DNA of 9,386 nt from Deltaproteobacteria bacterium (GTDB lineage Bacteria; Desulfobacterota; Binatia; Binatales; Binataceae): assembly GCA_027403435.1 (NCBI GenBank), contig DAHZDR010000303.1, positions 1 through 9,386 of the forward strand, written 5' to 3'. A model generated the notes under the pieces. It ran no database searches, had not been told where the DNA came from, and worked only from the letters and a program-made list of their open reading frames with translations. Each line of letters begins with the position of its first letter. Positions within the stretch are counted from its first letter, which is position 1. Below, one piece after another: positions 7,151-9,386 of the stretch. Made by a program: the position numbers and the translations under genes.

Positions 7151-7321
7151 GCCGTCGTATCCATTGCGCCGGGCGGTTTGATCTTGCGAATTTCGCCCGG
7201 CGCCCTTGCGAAAAATCTATCCCGCGCGATCGGCAATAAAAAGGGGCCGCCCGCAAGCGGCCCCTTTAGTTCCATACGGACGCCCGGCAATCGCAGCGGC
7301 GCGTCCGCGCTCAATCCGTCG
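7151..7321. promoter_or_regulatory. Spacer between thiolase and hisS
   Basis: This 171-bp gap contains the thiolase-side terminator (7240-7267) and then about 89 bp that must carry the hisS promoter. I cannot pick a good -35/-10 pair. The terminator indicates that hisS is not simply read through from the thiolase unit. Confidence 0.45.
7235..7267 (-). terminator. Intrinsic terminator after the thiolase unit
   Basis: AAAGGGGCCGC (7240-7250) and GCGGCCCCTTT (7257-7267) form an 11-bp perfect stem around a six-base loop. Read on the minus strand the stem runs directly into TTTTTATT (7242-7235). It lies 55 bp downstream of the thiolase stop, so it ends that transcript. On the plus strand there is only a short TTT after the stem, so it works mainly in the minus direction. 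Confidence 0.9.
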
Positions 7322-8485
7322 TCAGACGGTCAGCAGATGGATCGTGCAGGCCGAGCCGAGTCCGATCACGTGCGCGAGACCGACTTTGGCGTTCGGCACC
7401 TGGCGCTGCTTGACGCGATCGTCGCCGGTCAGATGCCATACGACCTCGCAGATATTCGCGACGCCGGTGGCGCCCAGCGGATGGCCCTTCGACAGCAGGC
7501 CGCCGGAGACATTGACGGGAGCCTTGCCGCCGAGGCTCGGATGCTTGCCGCCGCCCTCGTCGATAAACTTACCGGCCTCGCCGTCGCCGCACAGGCCGAG
7601 GTTCTCGTAATGCACCAGTTCGGCCGTCGCGAAACAGTCATGAAGCTCGGTGAGCGATACGTCCTTGGGGCCGATTCCCGCCGTTTCGTAAGCCTTCTGC
7701 GCGGCGCGCTTGGTCAGGGTATTCACGTCTGGCAGCGTCAGATCGCGATCGGTGTAAGGGTCGGAGGTCAGTACCGACGCCGCGACCCGCGCCCGCTTGC
7801 GCCCGCCCGCGAGCTGCTTCAGCTTGTCCTCGGAGACCAGGATGGCGGCCGCCGCGCCGTCGCCCGTCGGGCAGCACATATAGAGCGTGTTCGGGAACGC
7901 GACCACGCGGGCGTTGAGCACGTCCTCGAGCGTTACTTCGTTCTGATACTGCGAAAATTGATTCTTCGTCGCATGTTGATGCGATTTGACGGAAATCTTG
8001 GCGAAGTGCTCAAGCTTCGTGCCGTATTTGCGCATATGCTCCATGCCGGCCTGTCCAAATACCGCCGGCATCAGCCCCGAGCCGATACGCCCTTCGGTCG
8101 AATAGGCGGGATCCGAGCCGCCCCCGCCGCCGCCGAGCAGGCCCTGCTTGCCCATCTGTTCGACGCCGACCGCCATCGTGATGTCATACATTCCCGAAGC
8201 GACGGAGATGTACGCCTCGCGGAAAGCGGTCGATCCGGTCGCGCAGGCGTTCGAAACGTTGACGACCGGAATTCCGGTTTGGCCCACCTGCTGCAAAATC
8301 CGCTGACCAACCATCGCGTTGGCCTGGAAAAGATTGCCGCAAGCGAACAGCTCGACATCCTTGATTGTCACGCCGGCGTCCTTGAGCGCGATCAGCGCGG
8401 CCTCGGCGCCCAATTCCGGCACGGTCTTGTCGGGATAGCGGCCGAATCTGATCATCCCCGTACCCAGCACATAAACGTTGCGCAT
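7322..8485 (-). CDS. SCP-x type thiolase (acyl-CoA acetyltransferase family)
   Basis: This 387-residue protein belongs to the thiolase superfamily, on the SCP-x / lipid-transfer branch. Such enzymes cleave or join acyl-CoAs, often branched or sterol-derived ones. The nucleophile is C81 in NACATGSTAF; the branch-typical HDCFA motif is at 282-286; the conserved His is H335 in SKGHPLGATG. C380 in GLGSACTIH lies near where a second catalytic Cys is found in classical thiolases, but the surrounding motif differs, so its role is uncertain. An uninterrupted six-glycine run occupies 118-123, in the loop domain. The start has GGAGGA (8497-8492) six bases upstream. It is the last gene after a DUF35 protein (65-bp gap), its usual partner, and is followed by an intrinsic terminator. 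The substrate cannot be told from sequence. A non-decarboxylating Ltp2-like aldolase is the main alternative; the retained Cys argues against it. Confidence 0.9.
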   Translation of the reverse strand: MRNVYVLGTGMIRFGRYPDKTVPELGAEAALIALKDAGVTIKDVELFACGNLFQANAMVGQRILQQVGQTGIPVVNVSNACATGSTAFREAYISVASGMYDITMAVGVEQMGKQGLLGGGGGGSDPAYSTEGRIGSGLMPAVFGQAGMEHMRKYGTKLEHFAKISVKSHQHATKNQFSQYQNEVTLEDVLNARVVAFPNTLYMCCPTGDGAAAAILVSEDKLKQLAGGRKRARVAASVLTSDPYTDRDLTLPDVNTLTKRAAQKAYETAGIGPKDVSLTELHDCFATAELVHYENLGLCGDGEAGKFIDEGGGKHPSLGGKAPVNVSGGLLSKGHPLGATGVANICEVVWHLTGDDRVKQRQVPNAKVGLAHVIGLGSACTIHLLTV

Positions 8486-8550
8486 CTCAAATCCTCCTGA
8501 GGACGCCGGTCGCCTGGCCGCGCCGTCCTGGTTCGTAAGCGGGAAAAGCT

Positions 8551-9003
8551 TCAGTTCGCGCTCGGCCGAAACTGGAACGCGACCACCTCATTGCCCTGCC
8601 GATCCTTCGCCACCACGCTGGCCACCAACTCGACCGGCATCCCGAACGCCTTCTGCGGGTTCTTCTGCAACTCCAGCGGATCCACGTCCACCAGGTTCGA
8701 TTTTACGCTCACGCCTTCCGGCAAATCGATAATCGCCGTGATGTAGGGGGTTTTAATTCCCGGAAAAGATTGATGAATCACCGAGAACACCCAGACCTTC
8801 CCTTTGGTCGAGAGCGGCACGTTATGGAACGGCCCGGCGGCGCCGCATTTCGAACAGGCCAGCCGCTTGACGTCGAGAAAGACGGCGCCGCAACCGGAAC
8901 ACTTGATACCCACCAGATGGGGCTTCGGTTCGAGTTTGAAAATCGGCAGGATCGGGCGCTTGCCCGGTTGTTCCGCCTGTGGCGCTCTGGCCTGCTCAGC
9001 CAT
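8551..9003 (-). CDS. DUF35 OB-fold / zinc-ribbon protein, thiolase partner
   Basis: The 150-residue product has an N-terminal helical stretch, a rubredoxin-like zinc ribbon with C35/C38 and C50/C53, and a C-terminal OB-fold (about 60-147, with KVWVFSVIHQSFPGIKTPY and VAFQFRP). This is the DUF35 architecture. In characterised cases DUF35 proteins bind thiolase-like enzymes: they bridge thiolase and HMG-CoA synthase in archaea, and form part of steroid side-chain aldolase complexes in actinobacteria. Here it is encoded just before the SCP-x thiolase on the same strand, so a two-protein acyl-CoA complex is the natural reading. The ATG start has GGAGGA (9014-9009) five bases upstream. Confidence 0.9.
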   Translation of the reverse strand: MAEQARAPQAEQPGKRPILPIFKLEPKPHLVGIKCSGCGAVFLDVKRLACSKCGAAGPFHNVPLSTKGKVWVFSVIHQSFPGIKTPYITAIIDLPEGVSVKSNLVDVDPLELQKNPQKAFGMPVELVASVVAKDRQGNEVVAFQFRPSAN

Positions 9004-9087
9004 GGGAATCCTCCGGCGATTCTGATGATACTTGGCCGAAGACGCATACGGCCGCTGCGCAGCGGCAGGCGTTCGGCGGTTTGTCTC
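9004..9087. promoter_or_regulatory. Spacer between comEC and DUF35 gene with 16-bp palindrome
   Basis: The 84-bp gap holds a perfect palindrome GCCGCTGCGCAGCGGC (9051-9066), able to form a six-bp stem with a four-base loop. No T-run follows it on the minus strand, so it is a poor terminator for comEC. A TATCAT on the minus strand lies in the gap, but no matching -35 is evident, so whether the DUF35-thiolase pair has its own promoter is open. Confidence 0.4.
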
Positions 9088-9386
9088 TCACTTTCCCATA
9101 GCCCCGGCCGAATCGTCAACCGCAAGCGGCGTCAATCCGCGCCGCCAGGCGCTGGCGGCGATCCCGTCGGGACCGATTGCGACGCGCGCGGCGCCGTCGC
9201 GATCGGTGCGCAGAACGATTGCGCCCGCGGCGCGATAACGCGCGACCACGTCCGGCGCCGGAAAGCCGAAACGGTTCAGGTAGCCGTCGGAAATCACCGC
9301 CAGCCGCGGCCGCACCGCCGCGATCAGTTCCGGGCTGGAGGAGGTCGCGCTGCCGTGATGCGGAACCTTGATCACGTCGGCGCGCA
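9088..9386 (-). CDS. comEC: ComEC/Rec2 family protein, C-terminal end (partial)
   Basis: The 98 visible residues are the end of a ComEC-type metallo-beta-lactamase domain. The signature is RADVIKVPHHGSATSSS at the window edge, then PRLAVISDGYLNRFGFPAPD and a closing strand IVLRTDRDGAARV. In ComEC this domain follows a membrane channel that takes up single-stranded DNA during transformation; the catalytic domain is proposed to act as a nuclease. The motif VPHHGS is typical of ComEC. The 5' part, including the competence membrane region, lies beyond 9386, so a stand-alone MBL-fold hydrolase cannot be excluded from this end alone. The stop is TGA at 9090-9088, 84 bp ahead of the DUF35 start on the same strand. 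Confidence 0.85.
   Translation of the reverse strand, partial: RADVIKVPHHGSATSSSPELIAAVRPRLAVISDGYLNRFGFPAPDVVARYRAAGAIVLRTDRDGAARVAIGPDGIAASAWRRGLTPLAVDDSAGAMGK

Noticed and set aside
7151..7321. T-box leader upstream of hisS
   Set aside because: The hairpin there is an intrinsic terminator with its T-run toward hisS, but it sits only 55 bp after the thiolase stop, and no T-box sequence or specifier stem is visible. It fits better as the end of the upstream transcript.
7178..8500. 440-codon open frame on the plus strand opposite the thiolase
   Set aside because: It mirrors the thiolase gene, crosses the terminator, and has no recognisable domain or ribosome-binding site.

Overview
The window is GC-rich bacterial chromosome made mostly of conserved housekeeping genes. 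Several family combinations (an MJ0042-type zinc ribbon joined to a DUF3426-like domain, an adjacent hisS-aspS pair, a DUF35 plus SCP-x thiolase pair) fit a deltaproteobacterial-grade lineage such as Myxococcota, Desulfobacterota or Binatota. That placement is an inference from gene content and base composition and is weak. I see no tRNA, rRNA, CRISPR array, insertion sequence, phage gene or defence system.

Layout. Positions 1-215 hold no recognisable gene. Next comes a plus-strand gene (216-1562) for a membrane-anchored zinc-ribbon protein with a long disordered linker. It converges on gcvH (1579-1968, minus), the lipoyl carrier of the glycine cleavage system. gcvH is divergent from ald (2185-3324, plus), an alanine dehydrogenase with its catalytic residues intact; the 216-bp space between them holds an 11-bp inverted repeat. 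ald overlaps tail to tail by 4 bp with a minus-strand lipoprotein gene (3321-4046).

The lipoprotein gene is the last member of a minus-strand cluster, hisS (7150-5891), aspS (5839-4043), lipoprotein (4046-3321). aspS and the lipoprotein gene overlap as GTGA, so their translation is probably coupled. AspS carries a His in the anticodon-binding domain at a position linked to non-discriminating enzymes, which suggests the cell may make Asn-tRNA by transamidation.

Right of hisS lies a clear intrinsic terminator (7240-7267) that ends a second minus-strand unit: the C-terminal end of comEC (9386-9088, cut by the window edge), a DUF35 OB-fold/zinc-ribbon protein (9003-8551) and an SCP-x type thiolase (8485-7322). 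The last two very likely form an acyl-CoA-handling complex.

The window does not contain an obvious undescribed system. The points most worth a second look are the thiolase-DUF35 pair, the AspRS specificity residue, the lipoprotein coupled to aspS, the inverted repeat between gcvH and ald, and the zinc-ribbon membrane protein.
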